DNA of 64,000 nucleotides, taken from NCBI RefSeq assembly GCF_021018895.1, contig NC_079376.1, positions 22,013,001 to 22,077,000 on the forward strand, in the 5' to 3' direction. The notes under the pieces are model-generated. The model had not been told where the DNA came from, did no database searches, and saw nothing but the letters and a program-made list of their open reading frames with translations. How positions within the stretch are numbered: the stretch's first letter is position 1; each line of letters begins with the position of its first letter. Source of the stretch: Seriola aureovittata. Taxonomy: Eukaryota > Chordata > Actinopteri > Carangiformes > Carangidae. Positions 1 to 12,910 of the stretch are shown in pieces. The translations under genes and the position numbers were made by a program.

Positions 1-3000
1 TGTTAATATAAAGTAACTAACTAAAGTAATATAAAACAACTGAGACTCACTCATCCTGAATTCTGTATACAGATCTGGATTTCTGTCTTTGAGCTGCTTA
101 GATCAGTTTGACACTGTTTGCGTACTGGCTTTTGGTCGCCCATAACTTTTCCCTGATGATGTGTGTCAAATAGAAAATATCTCCACACACCAGTCTTGGC
201 GTGGATTTTTTTCCCACAAGATGCAGCGGACCCGTTGCTGCACCTGCACTTGCTGCTGCCGTTCCATGTGTTGTTGCTATTGTTTACTGTGCTGCCTTTC
301 TTCTTCTCTTCAAATATTCTTGTCAGACTAGGGCGCTTGTAGGGTTATTTTTACAGCCCTCATCAGTCCCAGAGGATCACATCTCCTGTACCTACAACAT
401 CAACGCTACCTTTGGTACTGTAGAAAAACAAGTACAGTCACAGAATTCTGACACCGAGTTGGTACCGAAGCAACCGTTCTCTAGATAGATAGATAGATAC
501 AGTAGATACATAGACTAATATACTGCATAAAACCATGTTTAGTTTCCTTCATATGTATGATATATGATAGATAATGTTGTATTTGCATCTTTACCCAATA
601 CTTATCTCCCATATTTTAGGAAAAAAATTGACTATATCTAAAAATAAAGATTCAATCAATTTGCATCTTCTCTTCGGTCTCCATTGACCAAAGCAACCTA
701 CTGTAACAAGGTAGGTCAGGCTGTATGTAGCCTGAGAGGTGAAACCTGGGTGAAACACAGTGATGAAAAGGCCGCTGCACTACTCACTGCTGCTGGCTTA
801 GCTGACTGCAGTAGGTTCATGGTGGAGTGTCTCCGGTTTTATTAACTCAGATCTCCTTTCATCTGGACTTTGGTGACTGGACAGTGGGAGAAGGACATCT
901 TGAGAGAAACTCAACCTGAAACAATGAGGTGAAGGGAACAGAAACTACGCCCTTGGCAAGTTGCTGTGAGTTTTAACGGTTTGGAAATTACTGACAATTT
1001 CTGAGCAGAACTAACAGTAGCCCCTTTCTGTCCATTATGCAGGTTGAACACAGCACTGAGTGTGTGGGAGCTGTTGATGATTCAGCAGGTTTGAAATAAT
1101 GAATAAATCAATAATGAATGAAAATTAACATCTACTGGGAATCTGTGCTAGCTTAGCACAGTAAGCTAACTATCTTCTACTTTCTGAGTGGAATACCAAC
1201 TTAACAGTAAGATGGATCCTTCAGGATGTTGAATGTTATAAAAGAACAGAGGACTTAAACCACTAAGTGTACATGGCTAATTGTATATGGGCTTGTGAAA
1301 AAGGAGGGGGAAAAAGTCATTCATGAGCTACAGGGCTCCAGCCCATCTCCTAGCAACACCAGCCTTCAAATGTCAAACACCTGTCCAGAGAGATACTTTT
1401 AAGATACTTTTTTTGCACAATTACGTTTAAGATGCTGTATTATTATAATTTATATTTCCTTAAACAGAAAAGCAAAGATTTCAAATGTCTTTAAAAGTCA
1501 ATTGTCATCAGTTACACCGGTATCCAATTGAGACTAGTTTATTCAAAGGCCAAACAGTAACACCCTCACCCTGCCAACTTAATGCACTTAACAATTTACC
1601 CAAATACTAGTGTTACCATAACATGGGAATACACAGCTCCCCTCAGTAGTTAGCTGTTAATATATAAATGGAGAAAAAGCCTAAGTCTGACAAGCAAAAT
1701 GAGTGATTTATGCTCCTGGTTTAAATTAGGCATACTAATGTTTGTTTTGTGTTCTATGTTGATTATTAAAATTCATGGGCTGCAATAAAACTGACATTCT
1801 CTTATATAATAAATTCCGTCCAAAGATCTTCACTGACATCAGACATAATTTATGCTAAGCTAGCGCTGTACTTGGTATTTGATTGTTGTCCTGTAGGCTG
1901 TGACTAATCCCCCGTGGTTCTCTTTAAAACGAAGCCTATTAGATATTATAATGAAGTTAGTGGCTGTGCTTGACAGACCACTCTGCTTTAGTTGTTCTAC
2001 GTTGCCTTTAACACATTCAGCGATGCATAACTAAACAAAGGTAGACAAATGATTCCAAAGCCTTTTTAATTAGATCACAGTGCCGGATCTCTATTGTTAC
2101 AACACAAGAAGAGCAGAATGAGGGCTTCAAGGCAAACCTCCCTGTGATGTTGTTTATGGTTCCTCCTCTGTTTTTCCCCCGTCTCCTCCAGCATCACCTG
2201 GAGAAACACATCGGCAGATGCTCTGACAGCATGTTCTCTCTTTGTGAAAATTTATAGCCAGTGATGTGTGTTTAGGCGAAAAAAAACCCTCTACAAGGCC
2301 AGTTACCCCCCCTAAAGCTTAGTTTCCCTGCCTTTAGAAAACGATAAGGGCAAATGCTAAAGCTCTGCAGGCCCATATGCTTTCTCCCCTGTCTCCCTGA
2401 TGTGTTTATCAGGTGCTGTCGTGGAGCAAAACTCCAAATCAATAAAGCAATTAGTACATCCCAGCCCCTGACTCTCACCAGGGAAGATTTATTGGTTGCG
2501 ACAGCAGCCAGGGCACACAGGGACCTCATCATTTCTATGTGGCTGGCTGGATACCGAGAGCCATACAGGTCCGTGGGCTTGATACTATCACAGGGCGCAG
2601 GCATGTCATCTGAGCGTGGCTGTAATATCAAGGTCTGTTCCAATTGTACATGTCAGAGAAGCCTGACCTTTTCCACATGCCTCACTACAACTACCTCCAG
2701 CTCTGGAAGCTGTGCTGTGGACTGGTAGCTCACTCTTAATCAATACTGACTTGTTGATCTTCAGTGAAATTTCAAGAAACACAGAGTTCCAAGAAACAGC
2801 TCGACACAGGCAAAACTTATATCTTATAATGATTTCTGTACATTGTGGACACTGTGTACCACAGCATTTTTAGATTGATCACAAAATGCACTTATCATGT
2901 TATAAACTCAACTCTTTCTTATATCCTGTAAGAAAAATGAAAATGAAATGTAATTGCTGCACTCTAAATCCATGCTAGCCTCGGGCTTTCAGGTTGTTGT

Positions 3001-3604
3001 TGGTGTTGTTGTTGTTATTGGCTTCTTGTTATTGCATATTTCATTCAACATTTCTCAGTGACATTAACTTAATGGATATTTTAATAGGTTTGTCTCTTTT
3101 ATCTCTGGCCCTACACATATGAATCATGCAGCTGATTGCATGTTATAGTCATCGCCTCCCACACACTTACCGCTTAACACGAGGACATTCGCACAAGCTC
3201 TTATATAGAGCCTGAAACGGTTTCTTTTTAAACTCTGAATATGTAAGACGGAGCCAAACCATATTGTCATTAGAGCGAAATTTTTTTTTTTTTTTAAGTC
3301 CAGAAGGACAGCACAGCATGTACATCGCTAGAATACACAATGCATGAGTGTGCGCAGTTTACAAAGTCGCATGCCAGAGAGGGAAAAAGCAGACAAAGGA
3401 GTCATTGTGAGTCCCCCACAGAGTTCGGAGATAGCAGAGATGCAGCACCAGTGCTCTGTGAAATTTCAATAAGTGAAAGTCGTCAGTGAAGTCTTGATGT
3501 TCCCGCATTGTTTGGCAAACTTTCTGTTTTAACCTCTTAAACCCTTTCCTGCTCCCCAACCTCCGCCTCATCCGTCACTCTTTTCCTAGTCGCACGCAAA
3601 ACAC
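1..3604. other. Intergenic or intronic DNA, no gene seen
   Basis: No open frame here has convincing splice sites, codon pattern or recognisable protein motifs. The longest frames (about 123 codons, near 2.3-2.7 kb, open on both strands) look like chance. Minor items are a short TAGA run at 482-499, a TTG-rich patch near 3.0 kb and a T tract at 3281-3296. I recognise no transposon family. Confidence 0.6.
482..499. repeat. (TAGA)n microsatellite
   Basis: About four and a half uninterrupted tetranucleotide units. It is too short to imply more than ordinary slippage. Confidence 0.85.
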
Positions 3605-3925
3605 AGATGTCTATTGGCAGAGAACATTCCTTTCCACATCTTCTCATTAGAGGCCTGTCATTTCAATCAAGCTTGGATAGAAACAGCAGATGGTCTTTAT
3701 TTGCCACAAACTTGGCAAACGATGTCGCAGCGTGCACCTGAGGATTATCTATTGGATGATGAATTAATGCGAATTACGCTGCCGTCTCCTTCGAGAAATC
3801 ACTGCTTAACACGTACACCGAGTTGGGCATCTTTAATTAAGTCTCGCTGGATAAATAACGCGTGTTTAGGGCTGACCCCGGAGACAGCTGCTTTCTGAGA
3901 GCGAGGACACCCACGTCAATCTGAC
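3605..3925. promoter_or_regulatory. Candidate conserved non-coding element
   Basis: A repeat-free stretch of mixed composition, unlike its AT-rich surroundings, with several TAAT-core homeodomain-type sites, including TTTAATTAAG near 3830 and a TGAATTAATG near 3760. Open frames across it lack codon bias. Teleost developmental gene deserts often carry enhancers of this texture, but conservation cannot be seen from one sequence. This is a suggestion from motif content only. Confidence 0.22.
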
Positions 3926-4954
3926 CTTTTCTTTTAGAGCTGTGGATGCTGTCTTGTGGGTCGCTCTGCTTTCGATATAATACGAGCCCTTTGTGTTTGT
4001 TGCTTAGTTATTTGTCCCTGCTCGTGTTAGTGAGTCCTGCTACACAGTGCACTCATCTCTCCATTAGCGAGACAAGTACAAGGCATCCAGACAGCGGATT
4101 CTTTTCCACAGTGAATGGACTTGTTCATTGTTTTTATAAGCTTGATTTAGTGTTCCTATCCCAGCCGCATGCTTTTCTGTTTGTGTGTTGGGCCTAAAAG
4201 CTGCTAAGCGTTTTACAGCATGCTCCCTTTCTACCCAGCGAAAGGAGATATCAGCGAGCGGGCACAGAGGACATCCACTGATGAAGGCCGCTGATATTCT
4301 GCAGCAGTGGATAAAGCCATGATTCTCCCCTCTGTGGCTTTACTCAAAAGCCAGCCAAAGCTACAGCCTTGGGCTTCGGCCTGTAATCTTTTATATTTCA
4401 GAATGTGGCAGAAGGCAACATGTCTTTGTCTCTTGTTTGGCTGTTTGCTGCAGTTTGGCATGTAGCAACAAAGTGTCACTGCACATGAGCTGATGTGAAG
4501 CTCAAACCACTGCTTCAACAGACAGGAGGCCGCCATAGTACTTTCAATGCCAGCGCGCAACGAATCTTGAGATAGGTTGGGCCCGTCCCGTATTTGAAAA
4601 TAAAATTTGTCCCATATTTTGGTGCACGTCATGCTCTGCTGTGGATAATGTAATGTCAAGTGAAACTAAACCAGGTGCAGCCTACAAGTGGATTGGAGAA
4701 GTTTTTCAATGAGCAGTGGACGGACGAGCTCTGAGTGCTGTGAAAACATGCAGGAAATGCTCAGGAAAACAACCGCATTTCTCGAGCGCATTTGAAGGAG
4801 CGTCCAGAATGGGACGACATTAATAACACTGTAGTTGGGGAGGTTGGCTAATTCTGAAAAGAGGGGGAGTCACTGTCTGGGTCGTAGATACGTCCTATTT
4901 TTTTATTGTCTTTTTGATGAAAATGAAACGTCCTTCTATCTGGATCAGTCAGAG

Positions 4955-5240
4955 TTGATTAATGAGAAAGGGGTGTGTTTTTGCTAATCAAAAAGTGGGC
5001 ACCATGTCTTTTAGAAGTTATAAGTTGAGCGTCTGGCCAATGCATCTGACCTTCAGTTTCCGAGACTCTGCCTCTGTGAGATGGATTTCTTGCAATAGAC
5101 AGATGTCTAACCTCAGTTTGTGTATATGGTTCAATACCTTGGGTCCTTTTTGCCGGGGAGCTGATTATATTCCAAGATGTTACATTCAGTGCCAATGTCA
5201 TGGTGTTATTGATGTAGATAATGAGAAACTACATCCTTGA
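4955..5240. promoter_or_regulatory. Candidate conserved non-coding element
   Basis: A repeat-free interval open in frames on both strands (about 80-92 codons), which is unusual locally but without splice signals or recognisable protein motifs. The even base composition and lack of simple sequence are what a conserved non-coding block often looks like. No functional site can be named. Confidence 0.18.
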
Positions 5241-7100
5241 AATCCTTGCACCTACACAACATACAAACATGAAATTGAAGTGGAAGTGTGGAAGAGGAAA
5301 AAAAACAGCAACAATAAAAGCGACAAGCAAGGTCTTAATAACCTTGTGGCAATGTTGAACACAGAACAAAACCTTACAATATTAGTCCTATTGTGGGGAC
5401 AACTGGGTATAAGTATGGCGGTCTATTTTAGCCTTTTAACTTTACACCATAAACCCTGCAGCTTGGAAACAGGAGGCTGCTGTTTCCCCCCCTTCCCTCT
5501 CTATGTGTCCATGACAACAGACTTGTCTTTAGATGAGATAAAGTTAGAATAGTGGAACTGGAATAAAGTTGTTGCCAATAGTCTCTGCAATGTTGTTATT
5601 CGTTCATGCTAATTACACTAACATAAGAACACATATTCATTAGACAATTTATGATGCTTTCAGTGTGTCCCCCCAACCAAAAAAAAAAAAAACCCATCAG
5701 TAATTAACTCCATTACACCCTTTAGAAGGCTTCCAGTAATTCCCACAGGTAAGTGAGCTCAGTGATACACATCTTCATCAAGCCTCAGCATCTTACGCTC
5801 TCTCACAGACTCACCTGTTAAAGCAGTCTCCGGGGAAAAGCTATTGAGTCAAGCTGTTTGCACTAAGACGCTCGCATTAGCATCTGTTCCAAGTTTACAG
5901 GTTCATTTCTCTCTACTATCTGTCATTTTATTTATAACTTTCTTATCACAATCAGTTTATGATACTTTAAGACCCTTGTGGCAAAGTTGCAATTTGTGAT
6001 ACTAGAAAAACGAAAATATTTTCTGAACTGGGTGCAAGTTCAACTAAATGGCACCAGGATATTTAATAAATGGGCTACAGTTATTTAAAAGTTTGAATAA
6101 ACATGTTACATAAGATTTCATTTAAATGGATGTTTGTTTTTCAAGTCATTTCCCAGTGTCCAGCTGGGCTCTGTGATGCTGCGTGCCGTGGTCTGTGGAG
6201 CGATCCAGAGGTTCTCCAGTCTTCGTCTTCTTGATCTCCTCCATTTCAGAGGGAAAGGGGTGGAGAAATAGTTCTTTATGTTTGCATTGTGGGAAGTATA
6301 GGAGCCTAGTGATTTTGGAACTTGTTGGGAGTTTACAAAGCACTTACATCCAGACATATTCTATTCAGTAAAAAGCTGATATGGTTCTCCAACCATGCAG
6401 TGGCTTGTGACTGGAGCTGATTTGATTTGTCTGTTTTGTCCGTTTTTGCATGACAGTTGGTCTAGACTCTGTTCCAGTGACAGAACATTTTGTGTCTTTT
6501 GTGTTGTCAAACTAAAAAAACTGACAGTGAAGGTCATTCTCTAGGCCACTGTTTTCCCTTTTTCACTTTTCCAGTCCAAGGACCACTAAACCATTAACAT
6601 AAAACTCATGGACCACCCTAACTCCCCCAAAACCAACAGGGCCTACCACTTCAGTTTTGTGGCGAGCTTGCATGGAAGAATGTCACTGAGGACAGAGTTT
6701 TAATTATCAGCATCCTCTGCACCTCACACCATCAGTGTAGCATCCAGGTTATGACACACATGCACTGGCCGAATTTCATCAAACGCACCACGAGTCTCAG
6801 GCGTGGTGAGTACATTACTAGAAAAACTTAACACCTGCCTGTTGTGTCAGTTATGTCGGAGGTTTGATTTTTGCATGGGGAAGGGGAAAAGGGAAGAGAG
6901 GGAGAGTGGATAGATGTAGATGGGAGAAGATTGGGGTTCAGGGTATGGGAGGTAAGGGAATGGGTCTTCTTTCTTTTTGGTCTTTCCATCTCCTTATTTT
7001 CATTTGCATCTTTCTCTTTCTTCTCTCTGGGTTCCCTCTCTTTCCTTCTTCTGTGTCTTTTCCTTCTCCTTCCTTGCCTTTTTTTTACACAAGGATGCAA

Positions 7101-7104
<4 letters not shown>
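5241..7104. other. No gene seen
   Basis: AT-rich DNA with an A tract near 5680. A patch near 6555-6630, about 'the following positions having been masked by' degenerate dispersed sequence, could be an old DNA-transposon end but is too decayed to classify. A CT-rich tract leads into the CA repeat at 7105. Confidence 0.5.

Positions 7105-7162
<58 letters not shown>
7105..7162. repeat. (CA)n microsatellite
   Basis: About 29 perfect dinucleotide units. It generates spurious open frames of alternating Thr-His or Cys-Val that should not be annotated as protein. Confidence 0.97.
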
Positions 7163-7165
<3 letters not shown>

Positions 7166-7210
7166 GCACAATAAAGGTTTACATTTCATAAACAATATCC
7201 AGTTTCTTTC

Positions 7211-7794
7211 TTAAAGGGATAGTTCAGGTTATTTGACACGGGGTGTTTGAGGTAGTCATGCATGGTCGTGTGTTACCTGCAGTAGATTCAGATCAGCGTG
7301 CTGCCAGCTAGCAGAAGCAGCAGGGAACACAGTACACTAGCAGAGCGATGTGTTGCTGTGCACGGGGGCCAGCAGAAAAAAAACATGTTTGAGACACTTT
7401 TGAAAAAATGCCCTCTGAAACAATCCAATGTCCATTTAAATGTAGAATATGTAGAATATTTTCAGCGTGTCAAAACATTCCCTACGCACAACTGTACCTA
7501 CAACACTGTGAATCAGCTGAGTGAATCAGGGAGAGCTAAACTTCACTATGTTTTGACGGGAAGATTAAGTGCTGAAAATATACTAAATTAAGCGTACATT
7601 CAAATGGATATTGGATCTTTTTGGTGGGTGTCTTTTAAAAGTGCCTAAAGCACGGTTTTTCTGCTGGCCCCCGTGCACAGTAGCACATCACTCTGCCTCT
7701 GTGCCGGTGTTCCCTGCTGCTTCTCTATATCTGAATCTACTGCAGGTAACACACTCACTATGCATGACTACCTCACACAACCCCACGTCAAGTT
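7211..7794. mobile_element. Foldback MITE with long inverted arms
   Basis: The left arm (about 7231-7490) reads as the reverse complement of the right arm (about 7540-7794). Shared blocks include GAGGTAGTCATGCAT, TGTTACCTGCAGTAGATTC, GAAGCAGCAGGGAACAC and GTGCACGGGGGCCAGCAG, with scattered differences. A loop of about 50-60 bp separates the arms. The left end carries TTAAAGGGATAGTTC, a motif I recall at the end of an abundant teleost non-autonomous DNA element; the right end lacks it, so that tip looks truncated or mutated. There is no coding capacity. The open frames inside are by-products of the palindrome. Confidence 0.85.
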
Positions 7795-7984
7795 TTCCTC
7801 TCATACCTACCTCAGTCTAAGTCCTCCTCATCTCTGATTGGTTAGTTTAGTGACCTGTGACTTAAAGACAGGAAGTGTTGTTACTGTGAAGCGGACGAAG
7901 TGTGGAGAGAAGAAAAACTTGCTGCTTGAAAAGTAAATCTGTCTCCATACAGATGTTTATTTCATCAAGAGTGATCCATACCAC

Positions 7985-8265
7985 TTCCTGTTGCAGTATT
8001 ATTGCTGACCACCTTCATGACCAAACTTACCATCTTCTAATGGACACTTGAAACATGATAAGGCTCCATGTCACAAAGCAAAAGTCGTCTCATCTCAATG
8101 TGCTTCAATGTCTTCTCCACTCACCAGATCTAAATCCAATAGAACACATTTGAGGTGTGCTGACAAATGTGCAGAAATGATGTGATGCAATCATGAGCTG
8201 AATCTCACAGGAATGTGTAACATGTTGTGGAATCCATCCCACGAAGACCTGAGGGTGTTTTGAGA
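7985..8265 (+). pseudogene. Tc1-like transposase remnant, C-terminal part
   Basis: Tc1/mariner transposases cut and paste DNA using a DDE/DDD catalytic triad. Here one frame (8096-8158) reads SPDLNPIEH followed by a stop, the signature around the last catalytic acid of Tc1-like enzymes. About 15 codons downstream the same frame continues DAIMS, a stop, then ISQECV, which matches the conserved helical end of the family. The segment before it (about 7990-8090) carries degraded equivalents of the upstream DDE-domain strands. Several stops and missing 5' sequence make it dead. It is the same subfamily as the minus-strand remnant at 54.3-54.8 kb. Confidence 0.8.
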
Positions 8266-8284
8266 GCAAAACACTCAGTCTTAA

Positions 8285-8377
8285 CACAATAATTCCTGAA
8301 TTTCCCTTAGGGGATAAATAAAGCATCCATTCATCCATCCATCCATCCATCCATCCATTTATCCATCCATCCATCCG
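8285..8377 (+). repeat. Retroposon-type 3' tail and (ATCC)n repeat
   Basis: TGAATTTCCCTTAGGGGATA runs into AATAAA and then about a dozen ATCC units with two interruptions. This arrangement, a short conserved 3' end followed by a tetranucleotide run, resembles the tail of teleost LINE or SINE retroposons that end in microsatellites. The body of the retroposon is absent, and the tail abuts the Tc1 remnant. Confidence 0.6.
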
Positions 8378-10076
8378 CACAGTCAACACTACACTTCCCT
8401 GGGTCCTCAGCAATACATCTGCAAAATTCCAGGTTGATAGGATGAGCTGTTGTTAAGAAAATCAAAATTGGAGATTCTTCCATTTATAGAAATGACTTGA
8501 CTAAATCATAATATTAATGTTGCAGTTGTGGTTGTCTACATAAACAAGCACAGATGCCTTCAGATCACACACCGACAGCTGCGGACTGGAGAAACCCTCA
8601 CATGAGAGCTAAACGTGACAGCTATGACAATTTAATTCAGCATAACTGGATCAAAGTTCTCCACCTACTAGAAGACTCCGGAAGATTTTTCTGCAAACAT
8701 CTGCCCTGCTGAGATGCCGCTGAGCTGGACATTGGACCTCTACCAGCTGCAGCTACACGTCCGTAAACTGCAGACAGCTTGCTCATGTTTATCAAAGGGT
8801 TGCCGATCCTGCTGTGTCCATTCCCAACACCAGAGTTTAATTTGGTCAAAGAAGACAACCCCTCCAGTGATACGATGCACTTTTCCCCTCGCAGTAATAC
8901 GAGTGTATTTTACATGACAAATCCTGACCAGTGAACCTTTAAATTGGCTGCCATTTCACTTTCTCTCATCTCTTTGACTGGGGCAGTGAGAGTATGAACA
9001 AAGTGACACTACACATTTCCTCTGCCATGTTTTCTTTCTCATTACCAGCAGCCACCATTCATCGCTCTGTAGCGGCTCTCCATAAATCATAATAAAACAA
9101 CGCCCCGCATATACTGTAAGCCCATCCTTTCATAATAATTCTGTAGTACTGCACTGCACTGTAATTCCTGGTTTACAGACTCTGTGTTTGAGCAGATATT
9201 TTTCAGCAAACCAAACTGTGTTAAACAAATGTGAAGGAAAGGACAAAAAAAACCCAGCAAGGCCACGGTTGGTCAAGCCACGATTTCTGGTCTGTCTTTG
9301 CATGTGTTTGGCCGTTGGCAGCGTGCGTGCATGCATTTTTAAAAAATTATAGAGGCCATGGTGCTACAATGGAGCTAAGTGGAAATTCAGAGTTGGGTGA
9401 TAATTCTCAGTGAGTTTGTCACTTGAAACTACCCGACTCCTATTACACATAATCATGGGGTCCATTGTTAACATAAAAATATGGACTAATTGCAGCTTTA
9501 AAGTTGTTATTGTACGCTTGTTATTCAAGCTGACATTAGCATTAGCTCAGAGCACCAATGTACTTAAGTGCAGTTATGCAGTCACAGTTGCCAGGCAAGT
9601 CTGCAGACTGCAGCTTTACTACATTAGCTGGCTGCTCGGATCATGATACCTGCATAAAGTCTCATTTGTCCTGCACCTATTTATTCGCCTTGTATTCAGC
9701 TTTATGCACCATTCTGAATCACAGTTAGGGTGGAAGACTGTAAAAAATGACAGCTACCGTACAGGCTCACACTGTATGAGTGCAAGGCAACAGGGCAGCC
9801 ACACTTCTCTGATATCTCCAGCCACAGTGTGCCTGTTAAATCCCACAAGGGCAAAGTTGTAATATAAGATATAAACATAGCAGAGTGCATACTATCCTGA
9901 GGCTGCATGGTGACCGGGGGAGTGCTGGAAACTGCATCAGGATGTGTGCAATCGATAGTGTGACATTATGTGTGAGCTTGGCTGTGTCAGTCCATCAACT
10001 GGACCAGCCATCACTTGTGGCAGAGGAAAACTGAGATCATTGTTCGTGTTGGAAAGGGGCTAATTTCGAAAGAAAA
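8378..10076. other. No gene seen
   Basis: Unique-looking AT-rich DNA. Several short open frames exist but none has splice sites or recognisable protein motifs. I see no repeats of note. Confidence 0.5.
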
Positions 10077-10525
10077 TTGAAGGAATACAGACACTTCATT
10101 TTCTTGCTCAGAGTGAGGTGAAAAAATTGATACAACCTTCATACTTGTACAGTAAATATAAAGCTACCCCCATCTGGCTAGCGTAGCTTAGCACCATATA
10201 AACAGGGAGCCAGTTTGACTCTGGCTGTCAAATAATAACAATATCCTCTAGTTTATATCTTATTAGTTCTGTGCTAAAAACTTGGTCATGGGGGCTTTTG
10301 TGTCAGACTTTTTCCTGGAGTCATGCAGTAACAGTTGCCAGGCAAATCCAGGAAGTGAGTGGGGATAGCCAAGAAATACTTCAACACGTAACCCCTCACA
10401 GACCAGCACCATCTTTGTTCTAAGCTACCTGGCTGATGAGCACGGTCTCAAGCTTATAATTTGACTCTCAGCACGTAAGTGAATGAGTGTAGGCGATTTC
10501 CTAAAATGTCAAACTATTCCTTCAA
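10077..10525. mobile_element. MITE with TTGAAGGAATA termini
   Basis: The left end TTGAAGGAATA at 10077 is matched by its exact reverse complement TATTCCTTCAA at 10515-10525. Inside are motifs typical of an abundant teleost non-autonomous element: a TTTCTTGCTCAGAGTGAG block near the left end, a run containing AGCGTAGCTTAGCACCATA, and CTAAAATGTCAAACTATTCC at the right end. There is no coding capacity. At 449 bp it fits a MITE mobilised in trans. Confidence 0.82.
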
Positions 10526-12910
10526 CATGGAGGGCAGTGTTGTGTTTGCTAGCAAGAAAGAAAAAAAGCAAAAGAATCAATTTTTTCATGGTCTTTAATT
10601 TAATGACATTCCATTGCTGAAAAGAGGTGGCATTAAAAATGCTGAGAGGTCTTTATTTCTTTGTTGTTAATGATTGTAATTTTGCCAATATTAAGTATTT
10701 GACCCCAGCAAAGCTCATGTTTATGCCAATATCTTTGTTAAAACGAGTACATGTTTGACACTTGACCCACACGCTTGCAAGTCCAATTAAGGAAACATGA
10801 GTCTGATTCGTCTCGCAGCGACGTCTTCTTTCCCCCAGTGAGCCGACGCTTTTGTGGCCTCCTGCCAAAACTGTCATTAAATGAACATTCAAACCATTTT
10901 GTGATCCATTTTAATTGGAAGCTAATGGACTGGAGGGACCTCATCTGCTCAGGTCCACGGAAGCATGAGGTGAATAATATGACTGGAATATGGTTACTAC
11001 AAATCGCTGACTAAACCCCAGTGTGACTGAGGAGCGTGTGACATTGGCATGGGAAGCACAGCATGGGGAAATGAGTCAGTCTTGGACAAACTTGGCTTCT
11101 GCAGTAATGCTTGATCTGGACGGGTTTCTATTTAGCTGCTGGTTCATGGAGTAAAAAAAAGCATGAGCAGAAAGGCAGAGACAGAAAGTGACTCTGCAGC
11201 TACAGAGAGATAATGAAACCAGTTAAAAAGTTGGAAGGACACAAGGGATGAGAAGAGAGTGACATATGCTAAATACATTTCTGTACAAATAATTGTTTTC
11301 TTAGTTTGCAAACAAATTACTCTTGGGAAAATTTTCCACTCCAAACTGGACGGCTCTCACAGCTATTTCATTGTGATCAGCCATCCCCCAAATTGACTGT
11401 GTCTGAAACACATCAGCAGTTTGGACTGTGGAAATTGGGGCTTAAGCACACCAAATAGCCTTGTTATTATGACAGTGACTGTTTTCCCGTCACCCCCAAA
11501 ATGCACATCATCCTTCTTTCCTGGTTCAAACACGTCTTTCCGCTTGTCACTCCCTGCAGGCCAGGAATCCAATTTAATGGATGTATTCACACAAACCTGT
11601 TGCCGGTGATGGGGAGAGAGGTTGCAGGGAGGACGGGAGGCAGTGATGTAAGAAACAGGAACCCTCTCCTCATTTTAATGAAGATCTTGAATTCCTTCAG
11701 GTGTGCGTGGGTGGCACCACTGATGCCTGCCAGCAGACGAAAAGCAAAGCAACAGGATCTGCACTGGTGTAGAGGCAATTATTGTTGCAGTCACCAGAGC
11801 ATAGCGCATAGATCTCATTAACAAGTCTGAAGCCTCATTTATGAAAGCAGCAACTACAAGATCCAGAGATATGAGAGGAAAGATGTTGATACTTTTGGAG
11901 AGAGGAGTTACACGCCCGATGAAGACTGAGTGGTTGTTTGTGATTCAGAAGTGAAATACAATTACTGCTGTTTTGATGTAAGTTTTAAAATGTATTAAGT
12001 TATAATCCTCAGAACCTAATTAGGGCCAGCATTTTTTCAGCTTTAGCCATTTAATGTAATTGTAGTCGGTAAATGTCACTTTATTATACGGCTGTTACCA
12101 TGTGTCCCCAGGGTAGAGCATGAACATCTAAAGTATGCTCATGTCTTTGTTGTTATTTTTATTACTTCATTTTATTATTTCATGTAATGTAAAATAGTAC
12201 ACTGCTTCTTGGGTGTTAATCAAGGGTGTAGGTTTGCATATGGACGGTAACGTCCCTACCAGTATTTTGGGAACACAGAATTGTCCTTACAAATATTTGA
12301 GTGAACGTTGTCACTTCAATGTTTTAATTGAAGTGATTAGATAATTAGATCAGATATTGTGCCCCCTCCCCAAGAGGCTCTGTGTCTAAGACAACTGATT
12401 TAGGCATGCTAGCCATTTGAACGGCTCAAAGGGCAGGAGGTATCTGAAGGCTCATGACATGGGATATGGGACATGATCATTTTTTAAAGTTTTAGTCTTT
12501 GATCTGTGACTATGTAGTTTTATTTACATGTAAATTTAGATCTTATGTGTTAATAAACCATTCAGTTGACTGGATTAAGTCCTCTTTGTTTTGGAGGGCT
12601 GGCGGGGTTGTTGCGTTCCTATTAATGTTCAGACCAAACCTACCCCCTCGGTCTTAATCATTTGACCTTCAGGGCGTGATGAATCCTCTCATGCTCATGT
12701 TTTGCTATGCCCAGTGGTTTAGACACTTGTCATTTCAGCTGCATTCCCAGGCAAGAGCATTGATATTGGGCAATGTCCACGAGTCTGTCGAAAGCCAACA
12801 TTTCATTTTTACATTATTACAATAATAAAGCTTACTTTAATGTAGCAATTAGAGTTTAGTTAGGGAACAAATCATTGTTATAGCAAATAAACTATTAAAA
12901 GATAGGTTCC
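10526..12910. other. No gene seen; one possible old DNA element
   Basis: Mostly unique DNA. Around 12,220-12,300 the phrase GGGTGTAGGTTTGCATATGG followed by GTCCCTACCAG resembles one end of a teleost hAT-type non-autonomous element, but I cannot find a matching other end. The interval 11,340-11,820 is repeat-free with frames open on both strands and may be non-coding conserved DNA; there is no firm support. Confidence 0.4.

Noticed and set aside
201..488. 95-codon plus-strand frame
   Set aside because: No splice signals or recognisable protein motif; it runs into the TAGA repeat. Consistent with chance.
4231..4659. 142-codon minus-strand frame
   Set aside because: No flanking splice sites with usable phase, no recognisable motif and no codon bias that I can see.
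6828..7214. Overlapping frames through the CA repeat
   Set aside because: Length comes from the dinucleotide run and a CT-rich tract; the translations are low complexity.
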